From positions 50,513 through 114,512 of the forward strand of contig JAGWNT010000001.1 in NCBI GenBank assembly GCA_028871195.1: DNA of 64,000 bases, in the 5' to 3' direction. The notes under the pieces were generated by a model, which did no database searches, was not told the DNA's origin, and was given only the letters and a program-made list of their open reading frames with translations. Shown in pieces: positions 42,999-52,103 of this stretch (the first letter of the stretch is position 1; every line of letters begins with the position of its first letter). Made by a program: the position numbers and the translations under genes. This DNA is from REEB85 sp018971455 (GTDB lineage: Bacteria > Pseudomonadota > Alphaproteobacteria > Acetobacterales > Acetobacteraceae).

Positions 42999-44693
42999 TC
43001 AGGGGCAGGCCAGCGGCAGCAGATGGCCGTCCGGCCACGCCCGGTTCAGCTCGAACCGATAGGCCCGCGCCCCCGGCAGCATCCGGCATCCCCGCGCCAG
43101 CGCGTCCGGCACATCCGCGTGCATGTAGATAACCCGCCCGGCCAGGTCGGGGTCGTTGTGCATCATGTCGAAGGACGGGTTGGTGCTGGCGAGCCTGTAG
43201 CGCGGGTTGAAGACGCTCGCGTAGTCGCCGATCAGCACGAAGGCGCGCTGCCCGTCGGCCGGCAGCGCGGCGGCGGCGCGGAAGGCGGCCGAGCGTTCGA
43301 CATAGACCCTGGCGAAGAACTGCGCCTGCCAGGGCAGCATGGCCATATGCGCCGGCACCAGCAGCGCCAGCGCCGCCGCGGCCCAGTTGCGCGGGCGCGG
43401 CCGCAGGGTGGCCAGTTCGGCGGCGACGGTCAGGTGCATCACCACGAAGCCGTCGAACCAGTAGCGCGGGCCGAGCTGCCAGCCGCCGGAATCGGTGAAC
43501 ACGGTGAACAGGGCGATGTTGAGCAGCGGAATCACGTCGTAGCTGCGCAGCCTCCGCCGGCGCAGCCGGCGCACCAGCGCCCAGACATAGAGCCCGGGCA
43601 CGATCAGCGTCGCCGTATCGGCCAGGTTGGCGAGCCGCTGGAAGGCCAGCTTGCCCGCCTTGCCGAGGAAGTCGTGATCGGCTTCCGCGCCGCCGAAGCC
43701 GGCCGCGGTGAGGTGGGTGATCCCGGCCCAGATCGCCGGCGGCACCCCGGCGCTGCCGGTCACGGCGTGATTGTAGAGGCCGAGCGCCAGCAAGGGCGGC
43801 GCCACCCCGAGAAAGCCGAACAGCGCCTGTCGCCACCGGCATCCGCCGGCGATCCAGGCGGCGAACAGCGGCAGCCCGGCCACCAGCGCGCTGTCGAGCC
43901 GGCACAGCGCCGCGGCGCCGATGCCGGCGCCGACCAGCAGCGCCCAGCGGTCGTCACCCTCGCGCAGCCGGATCTGGCCGTAGACCGCCGCCATCACGCC
44001 CGTCGCGCTGGCGGCGTGGGAGAACAGGCTGGCCGCGTTGAGCAGGAAGAAGGGCGACGAGCCGAGCGCCACCGCCGCCAGCGTGGCGATGGCGGAGGAT
44101 TGCGCCTCGCGCCGCGCCGCCCGCCAGACCAGCGCCAGCAGCACCGCGCCGCACAGCCCGGCGGCAAGCCCCGCGGGCAGGCCGATGAGCCGCACCGCGG
44201 CGAGGATGGCCGGCCAGCCGGGCAGGTACTGGCTCACCCATTTGCCGTCCCTGACGATCAGGTACATCTGCGCAACCAGGTGCGGATCGGGCGGCGGCGG
44301 ATTGACCAGCCGGCCCTTCAGGAAGGTCGACGATTCGAACAGGAAGCCGAATTCGTCGGCCGAGTTGGGAAAGCTGTGGAACAGCATGGTGGCGATCAGC
44401 ATGGCCACCGCGATGAGGCCCGCTATCCACCAGGCCGGCCGGAGCAGCGGCGCCAGATCCTGTTCCGGCGCCGCGCGGCGGGTGAGGCGCAGCGCCACCA
44501 GCGCCAGCCAGCAGGCCAGCACCTCGCCGAGGATCAGCCGCAGGCGCGCCGGTTCGATCGGCCAGTCATGCCAGCGCACCGCGCTGCCGGCCCAGCCGAT
44601 CGGCACGGCGAGCGCGAGCGTCGCCAGCAGCGCACCGATCCACCGCCGGCCCCCACTGGCCCGGCTTTCACTTGCCCGCTTTTCACTTGCCAT
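42999..44693 (-). CDS. Polytopic membrane protein, probable GT39/RgtA-like glycosyltransferase
   Basis: 564-residue inner-membrane protein with about ten helices. The N-terminal periplasmic loop has SFPNSADEFGFLFESSTFLKG, which carries the acidic DE region expected of dolichyl/undecaprenyl-phosphate-sugar glycosyltransferases (PMT/RgtA type). The C-terminal region after the last helix (VERSAAFRAAAALPADGQRA and on) is soluble and may be extracytoplasmic. Its start at 44693 overlaps the GMC oxidoreductase stop by eleven bases (ATGGCAAGTGA), an unexpected operon link. The target sugar or lipid is unknown. It is convergent with tRNA-Val. Confidence 0.75.
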   Translation of the reverse strand: MASEKRASESRASGGRRWIGALLATLALAVPIGWAGSAVRWHDWPIEPARLRLILGEVLACWLALVALRLTRRAAPEQDLAPLLRPAWWIAGLIAVAMLIATMLFHSFPNSADEFGFLFESSTFLKGRLVNPPPPDPHLVAQMYLIVRDGKWVSQYLPGWPAILAAVRLIGLPAGLAAGLCGAVLLALVWRAARREAQSSAIATLAAVALGSSPFFLLNAASLFSHAASATGVMAAVYGQIRLREGDDRWALLVGAGIGAAALCRLDSALVAGLPLFAAWIAGGCRWRQALFGFLGVAPPLLALGLYNHAVTGSAGVPPAIWAGITHLTAAGFGGAEADHDFLGKAGKLAFQRLANLADTATLIVPGLYVWALVRRLRRRRLRSYDVIPLLNIALFTVFTDSGGWQLGPRYWFDGFVVMHLTVAAELATLRPRPRNWAAAALALLVPAHMAMLPWQAQFFARVYVERSAAFRAAAALPADGQRAFVLIGDYASVFNPRYRLASTNPSFDMMHNDPDLAGRVIYMHADVPDALARGCRMLPGARAYRFELNRAWPDGHLLPLACP

Positions 44694-46284
44694 GAAGGAT
44701 CATGTCGGCTGCCTTCTCGGCGATCATGATGACGGTGGCGTTGGTGTTGCCGGACACCACGGCGGGCATCACCGAGGCATCGGCCACCCGCAGCCCGCCC
44801 AGCCCTTTCACCCGCAATTTGCTGTCCACCACCGCCATCGGGCCCGGCCCCATCATGCAGGTGCTGGTCGGGTGGAAGGTGGTGCCGGCGGTGGCGCGGG
44901 CATGGTCGAGCAGCGCCTCGTCGCTGTCGGCGGCCGGCCCGGGCAGATACTCCTCCGTCACCAGGCGCCGCATCGCCGCGGTCTGGAAGATGCGCCGCGA
45001 GATGCGCAGCCCGGCGAGCATGGTGTCGCGATCGGCCTGGGTGGCGAAATAATTCGGGTCGATCGCCGGCGGGCGCGTCGCGTCGGGGGCGGTGATGCGC
45101 AGCCAGCCGCGGCTCTCCGGGCGGCAGGGAATGGCAACCAGCGTGCAGCCGGGGAAATCATGCATCGTCTCGCCGGTCTTCTCGGCGCTGCCGGCGAGGA
45201 ACTGGTACTGCACGTCCGGCGAGGCCAGCTCCGGGCGGGTGCGCACGAACAGCCCGATCGGCGCCGCGCCCATCATCAGCATGCCGCGCCGGGCGAGCAG
45301 GTAGCGCATGCCCTCGACCGCCTGGCGCAGCCAGCTATGCGAAACGTCGTTGATCGTGTTGGCGTGCCGGCAGCGATAGATCACCCGCCCGCCGAGATGG
45401 TCCTGCAGATTCTCGCCGACGCCCGGCAGGTCGTGACGCACCGCGATGCCGAGCGGTTGCAGCAGATCGCCCGCGCCGATGCCGGAGAGTTGCAGGATCT
45501 GCGGCGAGGCGATGGTGCCGCCCGCCAGCAGCACCTCCCGCCCGGCGCGCGCGAGATGGGTGACGCCCTCGCGCCGGTATTCGACGCCCACCGCCCGCCC
45601 GCCCTCGACCAGCACGCGATGGGTCAACGCGTGGGTCAGCACGCGCAGATTGCTCCGCTTCATCGCCGGGCGCAGATAGGCCACCGCCGTGCTGCTGCGC
45701 CGCCAGCCCGAGACCGTCACCTGCAACGGGCCCACGCCGTCCTGCTCGGCGCCGTTGAAATCGGCGTTGAACGGATAGCCTGCCTCCTGCGCGCCGGCGA
45801 TGAAGGCGTCGTGCAATTCGTGCGGCGCGCGCAGGTCGGACACGCCGAGCGGCCCGCCGGTGCCGTGGAAGGCATCCGCCCCGCGCTCCTGGTTCTCCGC
45901 GCGGCGGAAATAGGGCAGCACGTCGTCATAGGCCCAGCCGGTGTTGCCGAGCTGGCGCCACTGGTCGAAATCCTGGCGCTGGCCGCGGATGTAGATCAGC
46001 CCGTTGATCGCGCTCGACCCGCCAAGCACGCGCCCGCGCGGCCAGGGGATGCGGCGGTTGTGCATCTGCGGCTGCGGCTCGGTCTCGAATTTCCAGGCGA
46101 TCTTCGGGTTGTAGATGTTGCGGTAGAAGCCGGCCGGGATATGGATCCACGGATCGCGGTCCGGCCCGCCCGCTTCCAGCAGCAGCACCCGCGTCGCCGG
46201 ATCGGCGGAGAGGCGGTTGGCCAGCACGCAGCCGGCCGAGCCTGCGCCGACGATGATGAAATCGTACTCCTCCGCCGCCGCCAT
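44683..46284 (-). CDS. GMC-family FAD oxidoreductase (choline/alcohol dehydrogenase-like)
   Basis: Flavoprotein of 533 residues that oxidises an alcohol to aldehyde or acid. It has the FAD motif IIVGAGSAGCVLANRLS, the GMC signatures RGRVLGGSSAINGLIYIRG and AGGTIASPQILQLSGIG, and active-site residues near TFHPTSTCMMGP and GNTNATVIMIAEKAA. Length and signatures are like BetA/AlkJ. GGGAGAGC fixes the ATG at 46284. It follows the glyoxalase-II-like gene by 50 bases and the amide/imide cluster on the same strand, so it may use an alcohol intermediate of that pathway; the substrate is unknown. Confidence 0.9.
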   Translation of the reverse strand: MAAAEEYDFIIVGAGSAGCVLANRLSADPATRVLLLEAGGPDRDPWIHIPAGFYRNIYNPKIAWKFETEPQPQMHNRRIPWPRGRVLGGSSAINGLIYIRGQRQDFDQWRQLGNTGWAYDDVLPYFRRAENQERGADAFHGTGGPLGVSDLRAPHELHDAFIAGAQEAGYPFNADFNGAEQDGVGPLQVTVSGWRRSSTAVAYLRPAMKRSNLRVLTHALTHRVLVEGGRAVGVEYRREGVTHLARAGREVLLAGGTIASPQILQLSGIGAGDLLQPLGIAVRHDLPGVGENLQDHLGGRVIYRCRHANTINDVSHSWLRQAVEGMRYLLARRGMLMMGAAPIGLFVRTRPELASPDVQYQFLAGSAEKTGETMHDFPGCTLVAIPCRPESRGWLRITAPDATRPPAIDPNYFATQADRDTMLAGLRISRRIFQTAAMRRLVTEEYLPGPAADSDEALLDHARATAGTTFHPTSTCMMGPGPMAVVDSKLRVKGLGGLRVADASVMPAVVSGNTNATVIMIAEKAADMILHGK

Positions 46285-46334
46285 GCCTGCTCTCCCGTTC
46301 CCCGGCACGACTATGCCGGGGCCGCGAGGATCCG

Positions 46335-46994
46335 TCAGCCCTGCAGGAAGGGGTTGCCCGCCCGCTCCGCGCCGATGGTGGAGCCGGGGCCGTGGCCGCA
46401 GATGAAGGTGACATCGTCGCCCAGCGGCAGCAGCTTGCCGTGGATGCCCGCCAGCAGCAGCGCCCCGTCGCCATAGGGGAAATCCGTACGGCCGACCGAG
46501 CCCTTGAAGAGCGTGTCGCCCAGCACGGCGAATTTCTGCTCGCGGGCGAAAAAGACGATGTGGCCCGGCGTGTGGCCGGGCACGTACAGCACCTCGAGCC
46601 GCAGCCCCGCCGCCTCCACCGTGTCGCCCTCGGCGAGGAAGCGGTCCGGGCGGACATTGCGCAGCCCGCCCATGCCGAAGGCCTTCTGCGCCTCCTCGAT
46701 GCCGTCGAGCAGGAAGGCGTCGCGCGCATCCGGGCCGAGCAGCGGCACCGGCGCCTCGCGCCCCTCGTCGAGCACGCCCTTCAGCGCCTTGGCGCCGCCG
46801 GCATGGTCGAGATGGCCGTGGGTGAGCAGGATCATCTCCACCTTGAGGCCGAGCCGGCCGATCGCATCGAGGATGCGGCCGGGCTCGCCGCCGGGATCGA
46901 CGATGATGGCGCGCATGGTCTCGGCATCCCACAGCAGGGCGCAATTCTGCTGGAAGACCGTCACGGGAATGATGGCGAGCTTGAAGGCGGGCAT
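46335..46994 (-). CDS. Glyoxalase II-like metallo-hydrolase (GloC/YcbL group)
   Basis: 219-residue MBL-fold hydrolase of the short GloC/YcbL group: LTHGHLDHAGG (metal motif THxHxDH form), VPGHTPGHIVFF, LGDTLFKGSVGRTDFP and CGHGPGSTIGAE at the C-terminus. Members split S-lactoyl-glutathione or related thioesters. It is transcribed with the cluster that starts upstream at the SDR gene; the direct repeat of TATAATGA (47013-47043) between the two suggests its own control point. The FQQNCALLWD start is family-typical, so the ATG at 46994 is safe. Confidence 0.88.
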   Translation of the reverse strand: MPAFKLAIIPVTVFQQNCALLWDAETMRAIIVDPGGEPGRILDAIGRLGLKVEMILLTHGHLDHAGGAKALKGVLDEGREAPVPLLGPDARDAFLLDGIEEAQKAFGMGGLRNVRPDRFLAEGDTVEAAGLRLEVLYVPGHTPGHIVFFAREQKFAVLGDTLFKGSVGRTDFPYGDGALLLAGIHGKLLPLGDDVTFICGHGPGSTIGAERAGNPFLQG

Positions 46995-47012
46995 GGCGCG
47001 ATCCGGAATCGT

Positions 47013-47043
47013 TATAATGAAGAATAGTTATGGAATATAATGA
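47013..47043. promoter_or_regulatory. Direct repeat of TATAATGA, possible promoter/operator
   Basis: TATAATGA occurs at 47013-47020 and 47036-47043, 23 bases apart (about two helix turns), inside the 53-base AT-rich gap between the SDR and glyoxalase-like genes. It may bind a regulator on one face of the DNA. Confidence 0.4.
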
Positions 47044-47047
47044 TCCG

Positions 47048-47815
47048 TCAGCTGAACAGCAGCTGCCCGCCATCGACCACCAGCGTCTGCCCGGTGACCC
47101 AGCCGGCCATGGGCGAGGCGAGGAACAGCACGGCGTCCGCCACCTCCTCCGGCCGGCCCAGCCGATCCGCCGGGATCGCCGCCCGCACGCGGTCATAGAC
47201 CGGCGAGCCATCCTTGCGCCGCTGCTCCCAGGTGCCGCCGGGAAACTCGATGGAGCCGGGTGCCACGGCGTTGACGCGGATGCCCTCGCGGGCGAGGGCG
47301 GCGGCCTGGGTGGCGGTGTAGTGGATGACGGCCGCCTTGATCGCGCCATAGGGGGCCGAGCGCGTCGAGGGGCGCATCGCCGAGATCGACGAGACCGAGA
47401 CGATGCAGCCGGCGGTGGCGCGGCGCAGATGCCCGAGCGCCGCCTGGCTCGCGTGCACGACGGCCATCATGTCCACGCGGAAGCTGGCATCCCAGCCGGC
47501 GGCATCGTCGGTCATGCCGAAGCCCGAGGCGTTGTTGACCAGGATGTCGATGCCGCCCAGCGCGGCGGCCGCGGCCTCGATATAGGCGGCGATGGCGGCC
47601 GGGTTGGCGAGGTCGCAGCTGGCCGCATGGGCGGCGTGGCCGTGGCTGGCCAGCTCGGCGCGGGTGGCGTCGAGCGCCGCGGCACCGCGCGCGCAGATCG
47701 ACACCGCGCCGCCGCCGCGCGCGAAGCCCAGGGCGATGGCGCGGCCGATGCCGCGGCTGCCGCCGCACACCACGACGCGGCGCCCCGAAAATCCGGTGAG
47801 GAAATCAAACGACAT
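47048..47815 (-). CDS. Short-chain dehydrogenase/reductase of the amide/imide cluster
   Basis: NAD(P)-dependent oxidoreductase of 255 residues: GGSRGIGRAIALGFA cofactor motif, VNNASGFG, SSISAMRP (catalytic Ser), then APYGAIKAAVI (YxxxK with a Gly-Ala-Ile filler) and VAPGSIEFPGG. CARGAAAL after beta-2 suggests NADP (inference). It starts 12 bases after the isochorismatase-fold gene, with GGGAGT before the ATG. The likely role is oxidation or reduction of a hydroxy or keto acid made by the cluster; the real substrate is not known. Confidence 0.88.
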   Translation of the reverse strand: MSFDFLTGFSGRRVVVCGGSRGIGRAIALGFARGGGAVSICARGAAALDATRAELASHGHAAHAASCDLANPAAIAAYIEAAAAALGGIDILVNNASGFGMTDDAAGWDASFRVDMMAVVHASQAALGHLRRATAGCIVSVSSISAMRPSTRSAPYGAIKAAVIHYTATQAAALAREGIRVNAVAPGSIEFPGGTWEQRRKDGSPVYDRVRAAIPADRLGRPEEVADAVLFLASPMAGWVTGQTLVVDGGQLLFS

Positions 47816-47827
47816 GCGGGACTCCCG

Positions 47828-48427
47828 TCAGGCGAGGGTGGCGAGGATCTCGCCCACCGTGGCAATCTGCGCGACCGGGCGCAAGGCGGCGATGGCGATG
47901 TCGTGCACCGCGCGGTCGAAGGCGGCGCAGCCATCCTCCAGCACAGTGATCTCGAACTCGCGCACATGCGCGTCGCGCACCGTGCTGGCGACCCCGCCAT
48001 TGGTAACGATGCCGGCGACCAGCAGGCGCCGCACGCCGGCGCGCGCCAGCACCCATTCCAGCCGGCTCATGTAGAAGGCCGAGAAATTCACCTTCTCCAC
48101 CGCCATGTCGGCCGGCGCCAGCGCATCGACCAGGGCGTGCCCCCAGCCGCCGGGCATGAAATCCCCGCGGCCCAGGAACGGGCGCAGCCGTTTGAGGTGC
48201 GGCGAGATGAACGGCTCGCCGCCGCGCCCCGGCACCAGGGTGAAATGGGTGGAGACGATCCAGCCGCCGGCGCGGCGCAGTGCGGCCGCCAGCGGCGCCA
48301 GGCGCGCCGGCAGGGCCGCGATGTCGGCATGTCCCAGCCCGGCGCGGCCATAGGCGCCCTCGGGATGCAGGAAATCGTTCTGAAGATCGCACAAAAGCAG
48401 GGCGGTCTGCGACCACTCGGCCATCAT
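47828..48427 (-). CDS. Isochorismatase-fold protein lacking the catalytic Cys
   Basis: 199-residue protein of the isochorismatase/cysteine-hydrolase family. It keeps the Asp (CDLQNDF, residue 14) and the Lys (VEKVNFSAF, residue 112), but the nucleophile position reads TNGGV where amidases have TNxCV (Gly at about 145). True isochorismatases such as EntB and PhzD also have Gly here and cleave a vinyl ether, while the linked genes suggest amide chemistry. It starts in an ATGA overlap with the HyuA stop, so it is made together with HyuA/HyuB. The reaction is unresolved. Confidence 0.82.
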   Translation of the reverse strand: MMAEWSQTALLLCDLQNDFLHPEGAYGRAGLGHADIAALPARLAPLAAALRRAGGWIVSTHFTLVPGRGGEPFISPHLKRLRPFLGRGDFMPGGWGHALVDALAPADMAVEKVNFSAFYMSRLEWVLARAGVRRLLVAGIVTNGGVASTVRDAHVREFEITVLEDGCAAFDRAVHDIAIAALRPVAQIATVGEILATLA

Positions 48428-50469
48428 GGCGCGCGCTCCAGCAGCAGGTTGCCGAAGCGATCGACGGTGCCCGTCATGCCCGGCTCGATGAGGATGGTGG
48501 TGTCCGGCTGTTCGAGGATGGCCGGCCCGGCGATGACCGCGCCCACCGGCAGGGCGAGCCGCTCGTAGACCGGCGTCGTCTGCCAGCCGGCGAACCACAC
48601 GGCGCGCTCGCCCAGATGCGCCGCGGCGAGGCTGGCATCCTCCGCCGGGGCGAGGGACAGCAGATCGATCTTCGGCCGCCGGCCGATCACGGCGCTGCGC
48701 AGATTGAGCACGCGCACCGCGACCCCCTCCAGCGTGCGGCCGAAGCTTGCCGTGTAGGCGCGCTCGAAGGCGGCGTGCAGCATGGCGTGGTCGGGGTGGC
48801 CGCTGCCATCCGCGGCCAGGGGTAGGGGCACCGCGACGGTATGGGTCTGCCCGGCATAGCTCATGTCCAGCGCATGGCTCACCTGGCGCGAGACGAAGGC
48901 GATGTCGGAGCGGTCGAGAACGGCGCCGAGCTGCGTCTGCGCCGCATCCATCTCCGCGCGCAGGGCAGCCGGGTCGATCTCGGTGAGCGGGCGGTTCAGC
49001 GTGCGCACGCGGTCATGGCGCATGTCGGCGATGACGCAGCCGAGGGCGGAGGTGACGCCGGGGTAGCGCGGCACCAGCGCGCGCGCGAGACCGACCTCGC
49101 GGATGAGGGCGGCGGCATGCAGCGCGCCGCCGCCGCCGAACGGCATGAAGGTGAAATGCTGCGGGTCGTGCCCGCGCTCGATCGAGACCAGGCGCAGCGC
49201 GCCGGCCATGCGCGCATTGGCCACCCGCAGGATCGCCTCCGCCGCCTGCATGGGGCCGAGCCCGAGCGGCTCGCCGATCTGCTCGGCGATCGCGTGGGTG
49301 GCGGCCGCGCGGTCGAGCCGCGCCAGCGCGCCGCCGATCGGGCGTTCGGCGTTGATGCGCCCGAGCACCAGGTTGGCGTCGGTCAGGGTCGGCGCCATGC
49401 CGCCGGCGCCGTAGCAGACCGGGCCCGGGACGGAGCCCGCACTTTGCGGGCCGATCTGTAGCAGCCCAGCCGCGTCGATGCGCGCGATCGAGCCGCCGCC
49501 GGCGCCGATGGTGCTGATCTCGATCATCGGCGCGCGCACCACCAGGCCGAAATCCAGCGTCGTCTGCGCGGCAAGTGCGGGGGCGCCGTCCTTGATCAGC
49601 GAGACGTCGAAGCTGGTGCCGCCGATATCGCCGGTGATGAGGTCGTCGAAGCCCGCCTCCCGCGCGATATGGGCGGCGGCGATGACGCCGGCGGCGGGGC
49701 CGGACAGCGCCGTGCGCACCGGCAGGCTCGCCGCCGTCGTCACGCTCATCACGCCGCCATTGGATTGCACGATGAGGAACTCGCCGGCGAAGCCGCCGGC
49801 GCGCAGATGGCGGTCCAGATCGGCGAGATAGGCGCCGACCACGGGTTGCAGCACGGCGTTCAACGCGGTGGTGCTGGTGCGCTCGAACTCGCGGATTTCG
49901 GGCAGGATGTCCGAGGAAATGGCGATATGCGCGTTGGGCCACACGGCGCCCGCGGCCGCCAGCGCCGCGCGCTCATTGGCGGGATTGGCGTAGCTGTGCA
50001 GGAAGACGATGCACAGCGCCCGCGCCCCGGCGGCGAGCAGGGTGCGCGCGGCGGCCGCGATCTCGGCGGGGTCGATCTCGGTGAGGATGCTGCCATCGGC
50101 GAGCGTGCGCTCGGCCACTTCCAGCCGCAGGTCGCGCGGGATGACGGGCGCGAAATCGCCGGTCAGTCCCCAGGTCTGGCGGCGGTCGCGCCGGCGCATC
50201 TCCAGCACGTCGCGAAATCCCGCGGTGGTGATCAGCCCGGCCGGCGCCCCCTTGCGTTCGAGCAGCGCGTTGGTGCCCACCGTGGTGCCGTGCACGATGG
50301 CGGCGATGGCGGGCAGGGCGGCGAGGCCCGCAATGCCGGTGGCAAAGCCCTCCGCCTCGCGCCCGCGCGTGCTGGCAACCTTGCCGATGCGCGCCGTGCC
50401 GGCCGCCTCGTCGAAGGCGAACAGATCGGTGAAGGTGCCGCCGACATCGACGCCGATGACCAGGCTCAT
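48424..50469 (-). CDS. hyuA: Hydantoinase/oxoprolinase subunit A (HyuA-like)
   Basis: 681-residue ATP-dependent cyclic-amide hydrolase subunit. It starts with IGVDVGGTFTDLFAFD, the ASKHA phosphate-binding motif of this family. Other signs are GTTVGTNALLERKGAPAGLI, ITGDIGGTSFDVSLI, MPFGGGGALHAAAL and VPRYPGVTSALGC. Relatives include N-methylhydantoinase, 5-oxoprolinase and acetone/acetophenone carboxylase subunits. It overlaps HyuB (50466-50469) and the isochorismatase-fold gene by four bases each. No carboxylase gamma subunit is present, which favours hydrolysis over carboxylation. Confidence 0.93.
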   Translation of the reverse strand: MSLVIGVDVGGTFTDLFAFDEAAGTARIGKVASTRGREAEGFATGIAGLAALPAIAAIVHGTTVGTNALLERKGAPAGLITTAGFRDVLEMRRRDRRQTWGLTGDFAPVIPRDLRLEVAERTLADGSILTEIDPAEIAAAARTLLAAGARALCIVFLHSYANPANERAALAAAGAVWPNAHIAISSDILPEIREFERTSTTALNAVLQPVVGAYLADLDRHLRAGGFAGEFLIVQSNGGVMSVTTAASLPVRTALSGPAAGVIAAAHIAREAGFDDLITGDIGGTSFDVSLIKDGAPALAAQTTLDFGLVVRAPMIEISTIGAGGGSIARIDAAGLLQIGPQSAGSVPGPVCYGAGGMAPTLTDANLVLGRINAERPIGGALARLDRAAATHAIAEQIGEPLGLGPMQAAEAILRVANARMAGALRLVSIERGHDPQHFTFMPFGGGGALHAAALIREVGLARALVPRYPGVTSALGCVIADMRHDRVRTLNRPLTEIDPAALRAEMDAAQTQLGAVLDRSDIAFVSRQVSHALDMSYAGQTHTVAVPLPLAADGSGHPDHAMLHAAFERAYTASFGRTLEGVAVRVLNLRSAVIGRRPKIDLLSLAPAEDASLAAAHLGERAVWFAGWQTTPVYERLALPVGAVIAGPAILEQPDTTILIEPGMTGTVDRFGNLLLERAP

Positions 50470-52103
50470 GGCGTGTACCCCAGGCGATGATCGCGCGCGA
50501 TCGCGGCGGGGTCGCGGCCCGCGGGATCACCGCGCCCGCCGCCGCCAGGGCTTTCCAGGCGGATGCGGTTGCCGCGGCGCAGGGCGACGCCGACGATCTT
50601 CGCGCCGAGCGGCGGCGTGTGCCAGCCATCCTCCTGCTCGAAGCTGATGACATTGCGCGCGCCGTCGCCACCGCCCAGCACGCCGCGGGGCGCGAAGCGG
50701 GCGCGTTCGGCAAACACGAAGGCCTCGGCCGCGGCGTCGCGCAGCTCGATCTCGTAGATCGCGCCCAGCCCGCCGCGCTGCCTGCCGGCCCCGCCGGAGC
50801 CGGGGCGCAGCGCCCATTGGGTGAAGCGGATCGGGTACGCGGCCTCCATGATCTCCACCGGCGGGATGATGGCGGTGGCAATCGGCGGGTTGCCGTGGCT
50901 TAGCCCGTCGCCTTCCGGGTTGCCGCCATGCCCGCCGCCGAAGAAGGAGAACATCACCCAGCGCTGCCCGCCATCCCGCCGCCCGGCGATGGAGAGGGCG
51001 TTGATGGTGCCGTAGGCGTTGGCGCAGGCGGCCTCGGGACGGATGCGCGCGAAGGCGGAGAAGATGACATCGATGATGCGCAGGATGGTCTCGGTGTAGC
51101 CGCCCACCGGGCGCGGGCGCTCGGCGTCGAGCAGCGAGCCGGGCGGCAGGATGATGGTGATCGGGTCGAGCACGCCGGAATTGGCGGCGACCTCGGGGAA
51201 GAGGTGCTTGAGCGCCACGTAGATGCTGGCCTCCGTGGTGGCGCGGCTGATGTTCACCGGCCCCTCGCAGGCGGCCGCCGAGCCGGTGAAATCGAGCGTC
51301 ATCCGGGCACCCTCGACGCGCACCTTGCAGGCGATGCGCAGGGGCGTGTCGGTGCGCCCGTCATTGTCGAGGAAGTCTTCCTCCTCCCAGGTGCCGTCGG
51401 GCAAGGCCGCGATTTCGGCGCGGATCTGGCGGGCGGCACGCGCGGTCAGCTCGCCGAGGGCGGTCGCGATGGTGGCGGCACTGTATTCGCCGATCAGGGC
51501 CGCGATGCGCGCGGCGCCGAGATCGAGCGCGGCAAGCTGGGCGTTGAGGTCGCCGAACGCGCTCATCGGCAGGCGCGAGGCGGCGAGCACGATGTCGAGA
51601 ATATCGGCATCGAGCACGCCCGCCGCGACCAGCCGGACCGGCGGGATCAGCACGCCTTCCTGGAAATACTCGGTGGCGGCAGGATTGTAGTTGCCCGGCA
51701 CCGCGCCGCCGACATCGTGCCAATGCCCGACGCTGGCGAGCCAGCAGAAGATCTTTCCATCGACGAAGCACGGGCGCACCAGGCGCATGTCGGAGAGATG
51801 CGTGCCGCCGAGATAGGGATCGTTGAAGATATAGACATCGCCGTCCAGAGGCGCGCGGGCGCCGGTGAATTTCTCGATCACCGCGCGCACGCCATGGGCC
51901 ATGACGCCGACGAAGATCGGCAGGCCCGATTTGCCCTGGATCAGCGTGGCGCCGGTCCGCGCGTCGTAGATGCCGTGGCAGGCGTCATGCGCCTCGGCGA
52001 TGGTGGGGTTGAAGGCGGCGCGGAACAGCGTTGCGTCCATCTCGTCGGCAATCTGCTCGAGCCGGCCCTTGAGGATGGCCAGCGTGACCGCATCGAGGCT
52101 CAT
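50466..52103 (-). CDS. hyuB: Hydantoinase/oxoprolinase subunit B (HyuB-like)
   Basis: 545-residue partner of HyuA. Family signs are FNPTIAEAHDACHGIYD near the N-terminus, FNDPYLGGTHLSDMRLVRP, GSAAACEGPVNISRATTEA and the C-terminal PGGGGRGDPAGRDP. HyuA/HyuB pairs couple ATP use to opening of cyclic amides such as hydantoins or 5-oxoproline. It overlaps the lyase gene upstream by four bases (ATGG/TGA at 52100-52103) and HyuA downstream by four, so the operon is translated in tight succession. Confidence 0.93.
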   Translation of the reverse strand: MSLDAVTLAILKGRLEQIADEMDATLFRAAFNPTIAEAHDACHGIYDARTGATLIQGKSGLPIFVGVMAHGVRAVIEKFTGARAPLDGDVYIFNDPYLGGTHLSDMRLVRPCFVDGKIFCWLASVGHWHDVGGAVPGNYNPAATEYFQEGVLIPPVRLVAAGVLDADILDIVLAASRLPMSAFGDLNAQLAALDLGAARIAALIGEYSAATIATALGELTARAARQIRAEIAALPDGTWEEEDFLDNDGRTDTPLRIACKVRVEGARMTLDFTGSAAACEGPVNISRATTEASIYVALKHLFPEVAANSGVLDPITIILPPGSLLDAERPRPVGGYTETILRIIDVIFSAFARIRPEAACANAYGTINALSIAGRRDGGQRWVMFSFFGGGHGGNPEGDGLSHGNPPIATAIIPPVEIMEAAYPIRFTQWALRPGSGGAGRQRGGLGAIYEIELRDAAAEAFVFAERARFAPRGVLGGGDGARNVISFEQEDGWHTPPLGAKIVGVALRRGNRIRLESPGGGGRGDPAGRDPAAIARDHRLGYTP

